Below, piece after piece: positions 36,740 to 44,629 of a stretch of 64,000 nt of DNA. The position numbers were made by a program, and so were the translations under genes. The notes under the pieces were generated by a model that was not told where the DNA came from, searched no databases, and saw only the letters and a list, made by a program, of their open reading frames with translations. The stretch is from Planctomycetota bacterium (GTDB lineage Bacteria > Planctomycetota > GCA-002687715), in assembly GCA_002683135.1 (NCBI GenBank), contig NYSS01000005.1, forward strand, positions 104,834 to 168,833. Reading direction: 5' to 3'. Within the stretch, counting starts at the first letter, position 1, and each line of letters starts with the position of its first letter.

Positions 36740-37296
36740 CAGTCTTCGTTCACCTCCTCGACGATCCGAGGTCGCACGAATCGGTCAAATTCCCCTAGGA
36801 ACGTCAGGCTCTCCATGGACTCCATACGGTCGACGTAGAGTCTCCCGTCCAGGTGGTCGCATTCGTGCTGAACGACGGCGGCGGGGAACCCGTCCAGGGT
36901 GACGTCGATGGGCTCTCCATCTCGGCCGAGCCCGGTCAGGCGAACGGCTGACGATCGGGGGACCTGGCCGCGGAGATCCGGTACGGACAAGCACCCTTCC
37001 CAGACCATTTGCCGTGTCGGGTCGATGTGCTCCACCTCCGGGTTGACGACGACGGTCAAGGCGAGCTCCGGCGCGTCGGGATATCGCGGATTGTCGTAGA
37101 CCTCCATGACAACGACGCGCTTCGAGACGTGAACCTGGGGAGCGGCCAACCCGGCGCCAGAGTATTCGCGGCACGTGTCGATCATGTCGCCGATGAGCCG
37201 CTGGATCTCGTCGGAGCCGACGTGGTTGCTCGGCACCGGATCCGCGACTCGCCGGAGCACCGGGTGGCCCATTCGCGCGACCTTGAGGATCGGCAT
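36739..37296 (-). CDS. def: Peptide deformylase
   Basis: The 185-aa enzyme has the three family motifs: GAGLAAPQV (47-55), EGCLSV with metal ligand C102, and HECDH with H144 and H148. It removes the N-formyl group from new proteins at the ribosome exit. The start at 37296 follows an AGGAGAAGGA site directly; a long upstream in-frame extension through the neighbouring gene is spurious. It sits 8 nt after the hypothetical gene at 37305 and overlaps the one at 35792. The usual fmt partner is not next to it. Confidence 0.95.
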   Translation of the reverse strand: MPILKVARMGHPVLRRVADPVPSNHVGSDEIQRLIGDMIDTCREYSGAGLAAPQVHVSKRVVVMEVYDNPRYPDAPELALTVVVNPEVEHIDPTRQMVWEGCLSVPDLRGQVPRSSAVRLTGLGRDGEPIDVTLDGFPAAVVQHECDHLDGRLYVDRMESMESLTFLGEFDRFVRPRIVEEVNED

Positions 37297-37304
37297 TCCT
37301 TCTC

Positions 37305-38288
37305 CTATTCGCTCGCTGTCAGTCGGCGGGCGAGGTCTCTGTAGACGGCGAAGTGGTACTCGAACGCATGTGAGGGTCCATGCGCGATCCGGCTCGCCGC
37401 GACTTGAAACGGGTTCATGATCAGCCCGACGCCCCCGATCTCGGTGAGCACCAGGCCCTCGTCCGGGTCGACCTCCCAGTGGCCGCCGAGGTTCGTCGCT
37501 ACGGTTTGTCCGAACGTCGCTCCGAGGGCGTGCGCGATTTGTTCGGCCTCGGGGCCTTCGACGTCGTCGCACCAGCCCTCCTGGTCTGCCTCGATCATGA
37601 GCAGATCTAGATGCTCGATGCTGGATGAAGACCGGTCGAAGTCCAGGCCGAAGCCCCCGTATCGGGTCGCCAGCCATGTCTCCAGTTCGTCGAGGAGCTC
37701 GCGGTGTTCGTTGCTCAGCGGAGGGCATTCTCTTGCTTGCTCGCGTATGGGTATGCCCCCGATGGCGAGCGGAGCGCCCGGTTCGCGCAATGTCCGGCTC
37801 CGCTCGAGGATGCGGACCCACGCCGCATCGGTCGCGAGCTCGAGCGCGGCGGCGTCACCGGTGGTGAAGAAGCCGGTCTCGTCATCGACCTCGAGATCGG
37901 GCACGAACCGTTCCTTCAGTGTCGCCAAGAACTGGCACACCTCTGCGTGGACTGTCGGGCCCGCGAACTGGGTCTTGACGAGGACCTCGCTCTGCAGGCG
38001 GACATCGCCGTTGCCTTCGTCGAAGAAGAAGGCGTCGACCAACTGTCCCGTGCTCTGCAGGAAGAGCAACGGGACGGGCTCGCAAGCGAAATGGGGGGTG
38101 AAGGTCAGCCCGAGGACCTTGGGGGCCTCAAGCACCTGGTCTCCGAGAAATCCCCGCGCCCTCTCGATGCAGACCGTGTCGGCTACAACCCACTGAGTTT
38201 CTTTGGCGAAGGTGCGGGCCCACGTGAGGGCCGCGTCCCTGGCGCCGGACTCCGGCTGATGGCCGGTGAACGAGACGGTCACTCCCAT
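37305..38288 (-). CDS. Hypothetical protein
   Basis: The 327-aa soluble protein is not recognised. The N-terminal half contains several short strands (VTVSFTGHQPE, QWVVADTVCIERARGFL). The C-terminal third (LGATFGQTVATNLGGHWEVD, GLVLTEIGGVGLIMNPFQVA) resembles small domains found in DUF3806-like proteins, but I would not assign it. It is the first gene of the set with def and the gene at 35792. A TAGCAT lies 6 nt before its ATG. Confidence 0.65.
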   Translation of the reverse strand: MGVTVSFTGHQPESGARDAALTWARTFAKETQWVVADTVCIERARGFLGDQVLEAPKVLGLTFTPHFACEPVPLLFLQSTGQLVDAFFFDEGNGDVRLQSEVLVKTQFAGPTVHAEVCQFLATLKERFVPDLEVDDETGFFTTGDAAALELATDAAWVRILERSRTLREPGAPLAIGGIPIREQARECPPLSNEHRELLDELETWLATRYGGFGLDFDRSSSSIEHLDLLMIEADQEGWCDDVEGPEAEQIAHALGATFGQTVATNLGGHWEVDPDEGLVLTEIGGVGLIMNPFQVAASRIAHGPSHAFEYHFAVYRDLARRLTASE

Positions 38289-38294
38289 GCCCGG

Positions 38295-38300
38295 ATGCTA
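38295..38300 (-). promoter_or_regulatory. Candidate -10 element (TAGCAT) of the def gene set
   Basis: On the minus strand TAGCAT is followed by 6 nt and the ATG at 38288, the same spacing as at 20348 and 59717. A -35 is not clear. Confidence 0.4.
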
Positions 38301-38425
38301 ATGGGTTCGACTCAAGGGCAGAAGGAACTCCGCGAGCGCCGATCGCTCACCTCCCGGAGGCTATCTTGTTGTTTTCCAGTGGATTGTGACGACCCTTCCC
38401 CACCGCTCCGCCCGCTCCGGGGCCC

Positions 38426-38552
38426 GGCTCGATGACAAAAACGGAGTTTTCTTCGCCGTTTTCGCGGGGCTCGATGACAAGAGGTAGTGGGAAAAAAGGT
38501 GTTACTAGGGCTCGTGGATAGCGCTGGAGCGTTTCGATGCTTCAGCGCTATC
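38426..38552 (+). ncRNA. Candidate small RNA or leader transcript in a 388-nt gap
   Basis: The divergent gap 38289-38676 has no convincing gene. It contains two exact 13-bp direct repeats, GGCTCGATGACAA, at 38426-38438 and 38468-38480. A partial third copy (GGCTCG) lies at 38509, giving a 41-42 nt period. A stem AAAACGG/CCGTTTT (38438-38444, 38456-38462) sits between the first two. The block ends in a strong intrinsic terminator at 38517-38552. The promoter of the downstream gene lies beyond that terminator, so the block looks like an independent plus-strand transcript. Its own promoter is not clear, and its 5' end is uncertain. Confidence 0.4.
38517..38552 (+). terminator. Strong intrinsic terminator without an upstream plus-strand gene
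   Basis: The arms 38517-38530 and 38539-38552 form a 14-bp stem with one G-U pair around an 8-nt loop, followed by TTATTT. The nearest plus-strand gene upstream is over 3 kb away across three minus-strand genes. It therefore probably ends a short local transcript. Confidence 0.75.
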
Positions 38553-38609
38553 TTATTTCCGGTCTGCCGCCGCGGTCCCCGTCCCGGGGCCGTTGCGCCC
38601 CGGCCCGCC

Positions 38610-38638
38610 TTGACAGCCGTTCCCAGCCTTCGCAGACT
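38610..38638 (+). promoter_or_regulatory. Promoter of the TPR protein gene
   Basis: A perfect TTGACA (38610-38615) is followed by 17 nt and CAGACT (38633-38638). The leader then contains a small CCACG/CGTGG hairpin (38646-38658) and GGAGAG (38664-38669) before the ATG at 38677. Confidence 0.5.
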
Positions 38639-38676
38639 CCCTACCCCACGTTCCGTGGAACCTGGAGAGACGCGCC

Positions 38677-39783
38677 ATGATCACGGGCTATAAGACCCTT
38701 GTAGTTTCAGCATTTGCGTTCGTTGCGACGACGATTTTGAGCTTTGCCCAGGAGGCCACCGTTGTCTCGCAGCGCGCCGGCAAGGTGCGGGAAGACAGCG
38801 GGGTCCGGATCACCAAGGACCAGTATGACGGCGTCACGGGCAAGAAGGCGGGGCAAGGGAGCCAGTCCTGGCGGGCCCACGCGGTCATCGAGATCAAGTG
38901 GCGCATCGCTCCGGCGGCCTACAAGAAGGGGATGAACCTCTATCGCGACGGCGATCACAAAGAGGCCGCGGAGTTTCTGAAGGCATCCCTGGAAAAGGCT
39001 GGCAACTACCCGTGGCTCCCGGCGTACGCCAATTACTACATGGGTCTCGCCGCTGCCCGCGCGGGGTATTTGAAGGACGCGATCGCGGCCCTCGAGGCGC
39101 TCGTCAAGGACAACCCGATGCATCGCTTTGTGCCGGATGCGTACATCGAGCTCGCGAAGATTCACTTGCGACCGGGGAGCACGGGGCCCAAGGCGGCGAA
39201 GGCCGCGCTTCAGCGGATCGCCAAGATCGCAAGCAAGCTCGACGCGAGCTATCAGATCAAGGTCGACCTCGGCCTGGCGAAGCTTGAGGTGATGGCGGGG
39301 GACGCGACCAAGGGACTGACTCTGCTCGAGGGCTTGGAGAGAAAGACCCGGGACGAGTCCCTGCTCAATCTCATCGCCATGGAGAAAGGGCAGGCCTACG
39401 TCAAGCTGAGCCAGTTCCCCATGGCCGAGAGGGCGTTTGAGCGCATCCTCGGCTCGAAGAAGATCAAGAACCCCGAGGTCATCGCCGGCGCCGCCAATGG
39501 CCTCGGTGACTGCCAGTTTGCGCAGCAGAAGTACGACCTCGCCATGTGGTCCTACTCGCGGACCTATTCGTTGTTTACCGATCGGGAGGACCTCTCCCGC
39601 GCAGTCGGCTGGGCGCTCTTCCGCGGTGGTGAGTCATTTCACATGCAGGCCGGCAAGGTGTCGGGTGCGGACCGACAGAAATTGCAGCGCTATGGCAATC
39701 GGGTCCTCCGTCGCGCGGCGACCGAGTTCCGGGGTACGCCCGGAGGTCGGGCAGCGCGCAAGAAGCTCGGCCTTTCGAACTGA
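38677..39783 (+). CDS. Exported tetratricopeptide-repeat protein
   Basis: The 368-aa protein has a signal peptide (residues 1-24, ending LSFAQ) and a short linker. From about residue 85 it is helical, with repeats of TPR type (YKKGMNLYRDGDHKEAAEFL, YYMGLAAARAGYLKDAIAAL, AQQKYDLAMWSYSRTYSLF). TPRs mount protein-protein contacts; secreted TPR proteins often belong to envelope or transport complexes. No catalytic domain is seen. plsC follows after 17 nt on the same strand. The function is unknown beyond the repeat fold. Confidence 0.8.
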   Translation: MITGYKTLVVSAFAFVATTILSFAQEATVVSQRAGKVREDSGVRITKDQYDGVTGKKAGQGSQSWRAHAVIEIKWRIAPAAYKKGMNLYRDGDHKEAAEFLKASLEKAGNYPWLPAYANYYMGLAAARAGYLKDAIAALEALVKDNPMHRFVPDAYIELAKIHLRPGSTGPKAAKAALQRIAKIASKLDASYQIKVDLGLAKLEVMAGDATKGLTLLEGLERKTRDESLLNLIAMEKGQAYVKLSQFPMAERAFERILGSKKIKNPEVIAGAANGLGDCQFAQQKYDLAMWSYSRTYSLFTDREDLSRAVGWALFRGGESFHMQAGKVSGADRQKLQRYGNRVLRRAATEFRGTPGGRAARKKLGLSN

Positions 39784-39800
39784 CCGCCCGGCGTGAAGCT

Positions 39801-40442
39801 GTGGGCATGAGTTCGCCGCTGCGGTCGTCATTGTGGCTCCACGCGCTGCGCGAAGTAGCGCTTGGCCTGTTTTACTTCGCCAAGACGCCGTGGTTCTCCG
39901 TGCAGGTGGAGAACCGGCCGGCGATCGAAAACATGGGGCCGGTGATCATCGCGCCGAACCACGTGTCGTTTCTCGACCCGCTGGTGCTGCAAGGGGCGCT
40001 GCGCTCCCACGTGACGTTCATGATGACCGAGGGCATCTACAAGAGGCCGTTCATCCACTGGTTCTTCCGGCTCTGGGGCGTGATCCCGGTTCCCGACGAC
40101 CGGAACCCGGCGGGGGCGATCAGGAGTGTCCTGAGGACGCTGCGCGCCGGCCGACCCATCGTCATCTTCCCGGAAGGCCGGGTGTCGTCGGACGGCCTCC
40201 TTAAGAAGGGCAGGGGTGGCGTGGGCATGATCCTCTCGAGGTGCCGTGTCCCGGTTATCCCCGTCGCCATCATGGGCACCTACGAGGTCTTGCCCAGGCA
40301 CGGCCGCTGGCCGCGTCCGCATCGTGTCACCGTGCGCTTTGGGGAGCCCATAGACCCTGGTGATCTGGCAAAGACGGAGTCTCAGGCCTTCGTTGATCGC
40401 GTCATGGACGCGATCGCCGCCGAGGGCGCCCCGCGAAGATGA
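39801..40442 (+). CDS. plsC: 1-acyl-sn-glycerol-3-phosphate acyltransferase (PlsC-like)
   Basis: The 213-aa protein shows the acyltransferase HX4D box (NHVSFLD, H54 and D59) and the substrate motif FPEGRVS (from 123). One hydrophobic segment near residues 15-30 and another near 85-96 anchor it to the membrane. It probably acylates lysophosphatidate in phospholipid synthesis. The start is the GTG at 39801 or the ATG two codons later; the ribosome-binding site does not decide. It converges with the aminotransferase gene with no gap. Confidence 0.88.
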   Translation: MGMSSPLRSSLWLHALREVALGLFYFAKTPWFSVQVENRPAIENMGPVIIAPNHVSFLDPLVLQGALRSHVTFMMTEGIYKRPFIHWFFRLWGVIPVPDDRNPAGAIRSVLRTLRAGRPIVIFPEGRVSSDGLLKKGRGGVGMILSRCRVPVIPVAIMGTYEVLPRHGRWPRPHRVTVRFGEPIDPGDLAKTESQAFVDRVMDAIAAEGAPRR

Positions 40443-41621
40443 TCAGGCCAGCTCGCTGAGCAGCTCGCCGATTCTGCGGACACCCTCGCGGATGTCTTCT
40501 TCTGAGGTGCAGTAGGTGAGGCGAATGTGGCCAGGCGCGCCGAAGGCATCGCCGGCGACGGCCGCCACGAGCTTCGCTTCGAGCAGCGCCTTGGTGAACG
40601 CGATGGCGTCGGGGACGCCGCTCTTGCCCAGGTAGGCGGAGATGTCGGGGAAGGCGTAGAACGCGCCGCGGGGCTCGGGGCAGGTGACGCCGTCGATCTT
40701 CGCCAGCTCGCCCATGAGGAGGCGGCGACGTGCGTCGAGGCTCGCGAGTCGATCGGGCGCGGGTGGGTTCGCGAGCGCGGCCAGGGCGGCGTGTTGGGTG
40801 ATTGACGGAGGGCTGCCGGCGATCTGGCTCTGCGTGCGCGACATGGCCTGGATGAGGGCCTTCGGGCCGCCGGCGAAGCCCATGCGCCACCCGGTCATGC
40901 TGTGCGACTTGGACAGCCCGTTGATCACCAGGGTTCGGTCGGCGAGGTCGGGGGCGACGTGTAGCAGATTGGTGAAGGGCTCGTCCGTATAGATGAGGTG
41001 CTCGTAGATGTCGTCCGTGATGACGACGAGGTCGCGTTCGCGGACAACCTCTGCGATAGCGAGCAGTGTTTCCCTGGAGTAGACCGTCCCCGTCGGATTG
41101 TTCGGGCTGTTCAAGAGCAGCACCCGAGTTCGGTCAGTCAGGGTCTCGCGCAAGCGGTCGGCGTCCGGCTGGAAGTCGTCGCCGGCGGATGTCGCGAGGA
41201 TGACGGGGGTGCCGCCGCCCGCCTTCACCATCTCTGTGTAGCTGCTCCAATAGGGAGCGGGGAAGACGCATTCATCGCCCTCGTTCAGCAGCGCGTAGAA
41301 AGCGAGGAACAACGCGGACTTGGCGCCGGCCGTGACCATCACCTGGTCGGCGGGCAACGGAAATCCGTCAGCTTGGAAGCGGGCGGAAAGGGCCTCGCGC
41401 AAAGCTGGGATGCCGGCTGCCGGAGTGTAGCGGCCTCGGCCTTCCCGGATCGCCTGCACCGCGGCGTCCTGGACGACATCAGGCGTTGGGAGGTCTGGTT
41501 CGCCAGCGCCGAATGCGATGACATGATGACCCTCGGCCCGCATGCGTCCCGCGATCGCGGACACCTCCAGCGTGATCGAACTCTCGATCGCCGAGACCTT
41601 CCGACTGAGTCTTTCTTTCAT
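40443..41621 (-). CDS. Class I pyridoxal-phosphate aminotransferase (aspartate aminotransferase-like)
   Basis: The 392-aa protein has all fold-type I landmarks: AGEPDLPTPD near residue 40, AGAKSALFLAF, NSPNNPTGTVYS (171-182), DDIYEHLIY, and the PLP lysine K238 in NGLSKSHSMTGWRMG. The C-terminus has HIRLTYCTSEEDI. It most resembles the aspartate aminotransferase subgroup of thermophile and cyanobacterial type (AspC/AspB Ib), which can also use prephenate. The start at 41621 gives the family length; the long upstream reading across the divergent gap is spurious. Confidence 0.9.
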   Translation of the reverse strand: MKERLSRKVSAIESSITLEVSAIAGRMRAEGHHVIAFGAGEPDLPTPDVVQDAAVQAIREGRGRYTPAAGIPALREALSARFQADGFPLPADQVMVTAGAKSALFLAFYALLNEGDECVFPAPYWSSYTEMVKAGGGTPVILATSAGDDFQPDADRLRETLTDRTRVLLLNSPNNPTGTVYSRETLLAIAEVVRERDLVVITDDIYEHLIYTDEPFTNLLHVAPDLADRTLVINGLSKSHSMTGWRMGFAGGPKALIQAMSRTQSQIAGSPPSITQHAALAALANPPAPDRLASLDARRRLLMGELAKIDGVTCPEPRGAFYAFPDISAYLGKSGVPDAIAFTKALLEAKLVAAVAGDAFGAPGHIRLTYCTSEEDIREGVRRIGELLSELA

Positions 41622-41754
41622 CGCGCCGTATGGGGGAGAGAAACTTGAAAGCGAGGGGGCCCCTTCGCAGCGCGGAAGGTACCCGACTATGTGCTGGTAG
41701 ACCAGGGAGTTAACCTGTGGCTCGGATGGAGTCGGGGCGGACCGGGGTAGAGAT

Positions 41755-43827
41755 GTGACGCGCAGAACGACCACCCACGAGAAGGTCAGGCCGCGTAGCC
41801 GGCTACGGAGGTTCATCGTCTTCGGCACGCTCGGCGTCCTGCTCGGCGTCCTGGCGGTTCTGTTCTTCTCCCACATCCACAACCCCTTCGGGGAGCAAAT
41901 CGAGTCGCCGTTGGTGCTGATTCCGGAGTCGGCGGATTTCGTGCTGAGCATCCCCGACTTCCCCGATTTTCTCGGCAAGCTGCGCGATCGGCCGTTTGTG
42001 GAGTCGCTTGATGACCACGACGGATTTCAGGCATTCCTCAAGACCAAGGCCGCGCGAGATACGGGGGTCGTCGACGCACTCCGTGCTGGCTTCGCGGCGC
42101 TGGATGAGGTCGGCACGTCGCTCCCCTTGGGCCTCGACCTGCTGGGCGACGTCTCCGGCGCGCATGTGCTGGTCTGCGGATATCTGCGAGACCGCGTTGC
42201 CGGATCCGGGCCCGATGCCATTGGCAAGAAGAAGACCCGATCCGACGCGGACGTTCGGTTCATGCTCGTGTTCCAGCCGGACTCCTGGAAGTCCCTGGCC
42301 GGAGTGAACATCCTGTTGGACGAGACCCTCTGCGGCTGGTTCATGCGGGACTCCATCGAATCGCAGGGGCTGCGCATAGAACACCGGCGCGACCTCGCCA
42401 TGATCGAGCTGCCGGCGGAGCCCCCCGGGGCATCACCTAGGCAACTGTGGATCACCCGGATCGCCGATACTGTTCTGGTCAGCACCGAGGAGCGGGAGCT
42501 GGCGCGCATCTTCAACTTCGTCCAGCAAAAGGGCCTGCCGCGTAGCCCGGCGAGTCGCTACCAGTCTTTGCGCGACCGGTATGGCGGGGCCCAGGCGAAG
42601 CTCCTGTTTCGCCGTAAGCGGATGGACCGGTATTTGAAGCACAAGGAGCGCCTGCTCGCGCTCTGGGGCTCAGCCACGCTGAACTTCGCAGAATCCCTGC
42701 TCCCGCGCATGGGGGGCGAGGACATGGTCGTCGAGCTCGATGTCGGACGTGGGTTCGGGATGGCGTTTGCCGGGCAGGTTGGCGCTGAAAAGGAGGGTGA
42801 CCTGGCCACGGTCCTGCGGCCGTTCAGTGCCCCAGCCCTGCGCGCGGATCATGGAGCGCTGAAGGACTTCCTGCCGAATCAGGTGTTCGCGACGATTCGA
42901 CTGGAGGCACCGCTCGGAGAGGTGTGCCAGGTCCTGATCAAGCGCGACAATCTGTTAACCGCTGAGGACCGCAAGGACTTGCGGAAGACGTTCCAGGCGG
43001 TGCCGGGGCTCGGCGGATTAGAGGGGCTGCTCCGGAAGCTGACGGAGGTGACAGAGCCGGAGCTCACGGTGGCGTTTTTCAAGCAGGATCGAGAGGTCCT
43101 CGCTGAGGAGGCGGAGCCCGGCCAGGCCATCGTCGCGCCGATCACAGATGAGGCGGGTTTGCGGCAACTCCTGAGTCTCATCGACCGCGATGTGCAAAAC
43201 CGCCGCGGCGAGGGGACGATCAAGCAGATCTACACGGAAGAGCGCGGGGGGGTCAGCCTCTACAAGCCGGTCCTGATTGCGGGGGCCGTGGATGATCCCC
43301 GCGTGACGATCCCCGGGCTGGCGATCGTGGCCGGCCACCTCGTCATCACGAACTTCTTTCCGTTCCTCAGAGACGTCCCCAAGGTTCTTGACGGCACCAT
43401 GGAGCCGATGGGGGGGGCCGGGTTCGACGTGGCGCTTTCTTACGCTCCCCAGAGCATGCTGTTCGCCGCCGTGATCGACAACGGCCGCCTGCAGCCCTAT
43501 CTCGAGCAATCTGCCCCTGGCTGGGCGTTTCTCCAGACCAGTCCGACCCAGGATGACATGGGGGCCTGGCGCGAAGAATTTGCGGCCCGCGCGGTGAAGC
43601 AAGGCATCCCCAAGGGCACCCGGCAGTTCAGCGACTTCGTTGATAGCGCGTTTCGCCGCCGGTACGCGGATTTGACGGAGGTCCAGCGCGAGGCGAAGCT
43701 CCGGGGCATCGAGGGGCACCTCCAGCACTTCGATGGTCTCATTCGCGGAACGGGGCTCTTCGTGGAGACCGGGACCGGTGACGTCCGCATGTCTTTGCGG
43801 ATCGAGCTGGAAACCCCTGAAAAGTAG
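41755..43827 (+). CDS. Hypothetical single-pass membrane-anchored protein
   Basis: The 690-aa protein starts with GTG. It has a basic N-terminus (KVRPRSRLRR), one membrane helix (about 20-41) and a large extracytoplasmic part of about 640 residues with no cysteine cluster or motif I know. Segments such as LVLIPESADFVLSIPDFPDF and GLAIVAGHLVITNFFPFLRD recall DUF3352-like proteins of planctomycetes and cyanobacteria that monitor large repeats, but this is weak. It is divergent from the aminotransferase and is followed by tRNA-Leu. Confidence 0.6.
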   Translation: MTRRTTTHEKVRPRSRLRRFIVFGTLGVLLGVLAVLFFSHIHNPFGEQIESPLVLIPESADFVLSIPDFPDFLGKLRDRPFVESLDDHDGFQAFLKTKAARDTGVVDALRAGFAALDEVGTSLPLGLDLLGDVSGAHVLVCGYLRDRVAGSGPDAIGKKKTRSDADVRFMLVFQPDSWKSLAGVNILLDETLCGWFMRDSIESQGLRIEHRRDLAMIELPAEPPGASPRQLWITRIADTVLVSTEERELARIFNFVQQKGLPRSPASRYQSLRDRYGGAQAKLLFRRKRMDRYLKHKERLLALWGSATLNFAESLLPRMGGEDMVVELDVGRGFGMAFAGQVGAEKEGDLATVLRPFSAPALRADHGALKDFLPNQVFATIRLEAPLGEVCQVLIKRDNLLTAEDRKDLRKTFQAVPGLGGLEGLLRKLTEVTEPELTVAFFKQDREVLAEEAEPGQAIVAPITDEAGLRQLLSLIDRDVQNRRGEGTIKQIYTEERGGVSLYKPVLIAGAVDDPRVTIPGLAIVAGHLVITNFFPFLRDVPKVLDGTMEPMGGAGFDVALSYAPQSMLFAAVIDNGRLQPYLEQSAPGWAFLQTSPTQDDMGAWREEFAARAVKQGIPKGTRQFSDFVDSAFRRRYADLTEVQREAKLRGIEGHLQHFDGLIRGTGLFVETGTGDVRMSLRIELETPEK

Positions 43828-43855
43828 CGCCTTACGCTTGCTCTGGCCCTCGGCC

Positions 43856-43883
43856 TTGGGCGCAGCCCTCCCGTCTCTATAAT
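43856..43883 (+). promoter_or_regulatory. Promoter of tRNA-Leu
   Basis: TTGGGC (43856-43861) and a perfect TATAAT (43878-43883) are 16 nt apart; the tRNA begins 15 nt further on. It lies just downstream of the gene ending at 43827. Confidence 0.65.
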
Positions 43884-43898
43884 GTCCGTCCACTTCGA

Positions 43899-43984
<86 letters not shown>

Positions 43985-43992
43985 TTTCACTG

Positions 43993-44010
43993 GCCCCGCC
44001 TGCGCGGGGC
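43993..44010 (+). terminator. GC-rich hairpin after tRNA-Leu
   Basis: GCCCCGC (43993-43999) and GCGGGGC (44004-44010) form a 7-bp stem with a 4-nt loop 8 nt after the tRNA. No T-tract follows. It may end the tRNA transcript or that of the convergent CDGSH gene. Confidence 0.4.
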
Positions 44011-44026
44011 GCCCCGCGGCAGGCGC

Positions 44027-44263
44027 CTACAGGCGAGCGTGGGACCCGTCACAGAAGGCGCCGTTGCCAGAGCGGCGGCACCCACACCACGCGACGGTCT
44101 TCTTCTCCTCGATCTGCACGATGGTGGGTTTCATGCCGGTGCCAGCGTGGGTGCCGTCGCAGTAGGGCTGGTTGGCGCTCCTGCCGCACGCGCACCAGGC
44201 TCTGGTCCCGGCTTCTTCTTCCACCACGTAGGGCTTCTTCTGGGTGCACTCAGGCTCGGACAT
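44027..44263 (-). CDS. Dual CDGSH iron-sulfur domain protein
   Basis: The 78-aa protein has two CDGSH [2Fe-2S] motifs: CACGRSANQPYCDGTH (ligands C24, C26, C35, H39) and CGCRRSGNGAFCDGSH (C60, C62, C71, H75). The second lacks the usual Pro. Such 3Cys-1His clusters are redox-active or transferable, as in mitoNEET relatives; bacterial two-motif forms are cytosolic and of unclear role. GAGAGGA lies 8 nt before the ATG at 44263, favouring it over an in-frame start 10 codons upstream. The gene at 44303 is divergent. Confidence 0.9.
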   Translation of the reverse strand: MSEPECTQKKPYVVEEEAGTRAWCACGRSANQPYCDGTHAGTGMKPTIVQIEEKKTVAWCGCRRSGNGAFCDGSHARL

Positions 44264-44302
44264 GGGGTTTTCCTCTCGGTGGGGGTGTGCCAAGGTTATT
44301 CC

Positions 44303-44614
44303 ATGAGCGCGGACGCGGCCAGCCTAGCGGACGACGTGCGCCAGGTCCTGTTCCCGGAGATAGCGGCGGGTGCCTTTGACCCGATCGTTTGCTGGGAGGA
44401 CTTTGGGCGGATGATCGAGGCGTTGGAATCGCGAGGCTGCTTTTTGATGACCAATACGGTGAGTGACCCCGCGGTGCGCCGCATGGCGTCGTTTCACAAG
44501 TCGACCGACCAGGGGTACCCGTGCGTGGGCGCCTCTGAGTGGGGGCCGTTTGCGCGGCTGGGCGAGGCCGTTCTGATGGCAGCGCATGAGGCCGTGCTGG
44601 AACCTCGGGCGTAA
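44303..44614 (+). CDS. Hypothetical small protein
   Basis: The 103-aa protein (MSADAASLADDVRQVLFP...) has no motif I recognise. It is soluble, with two or three helices and two Cys (about 31 and 47) that are too spread for a metal site. The frame is open far upstream, through the tRNA region, so the start at 44303 is chosen as the first ATG after the divergent CDGSH gene. Its stop is adjacent to the purM region, so it may share the purM transcript. Confidence 0.5.
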   Translation: MSADAASLADDVRQVLFPEIAAGAFDPIVCWEDFGRMIEALESRGCFLMTNTVSDPAVRRMASFHKSTDQGYPCVGASEWGPFARLGEAVLMAAHEAVLEPRA

Positions 44615-44629
44615 GTGACGGAGCACGAG

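Noticed and set aside
37297-37821. 175-residue N-terminal extension of peptide deformylase
   Set aside because: It runs antiparallel in frame through the neighbouring unknown gene; the ribosome-binding site and family start are at 37296.
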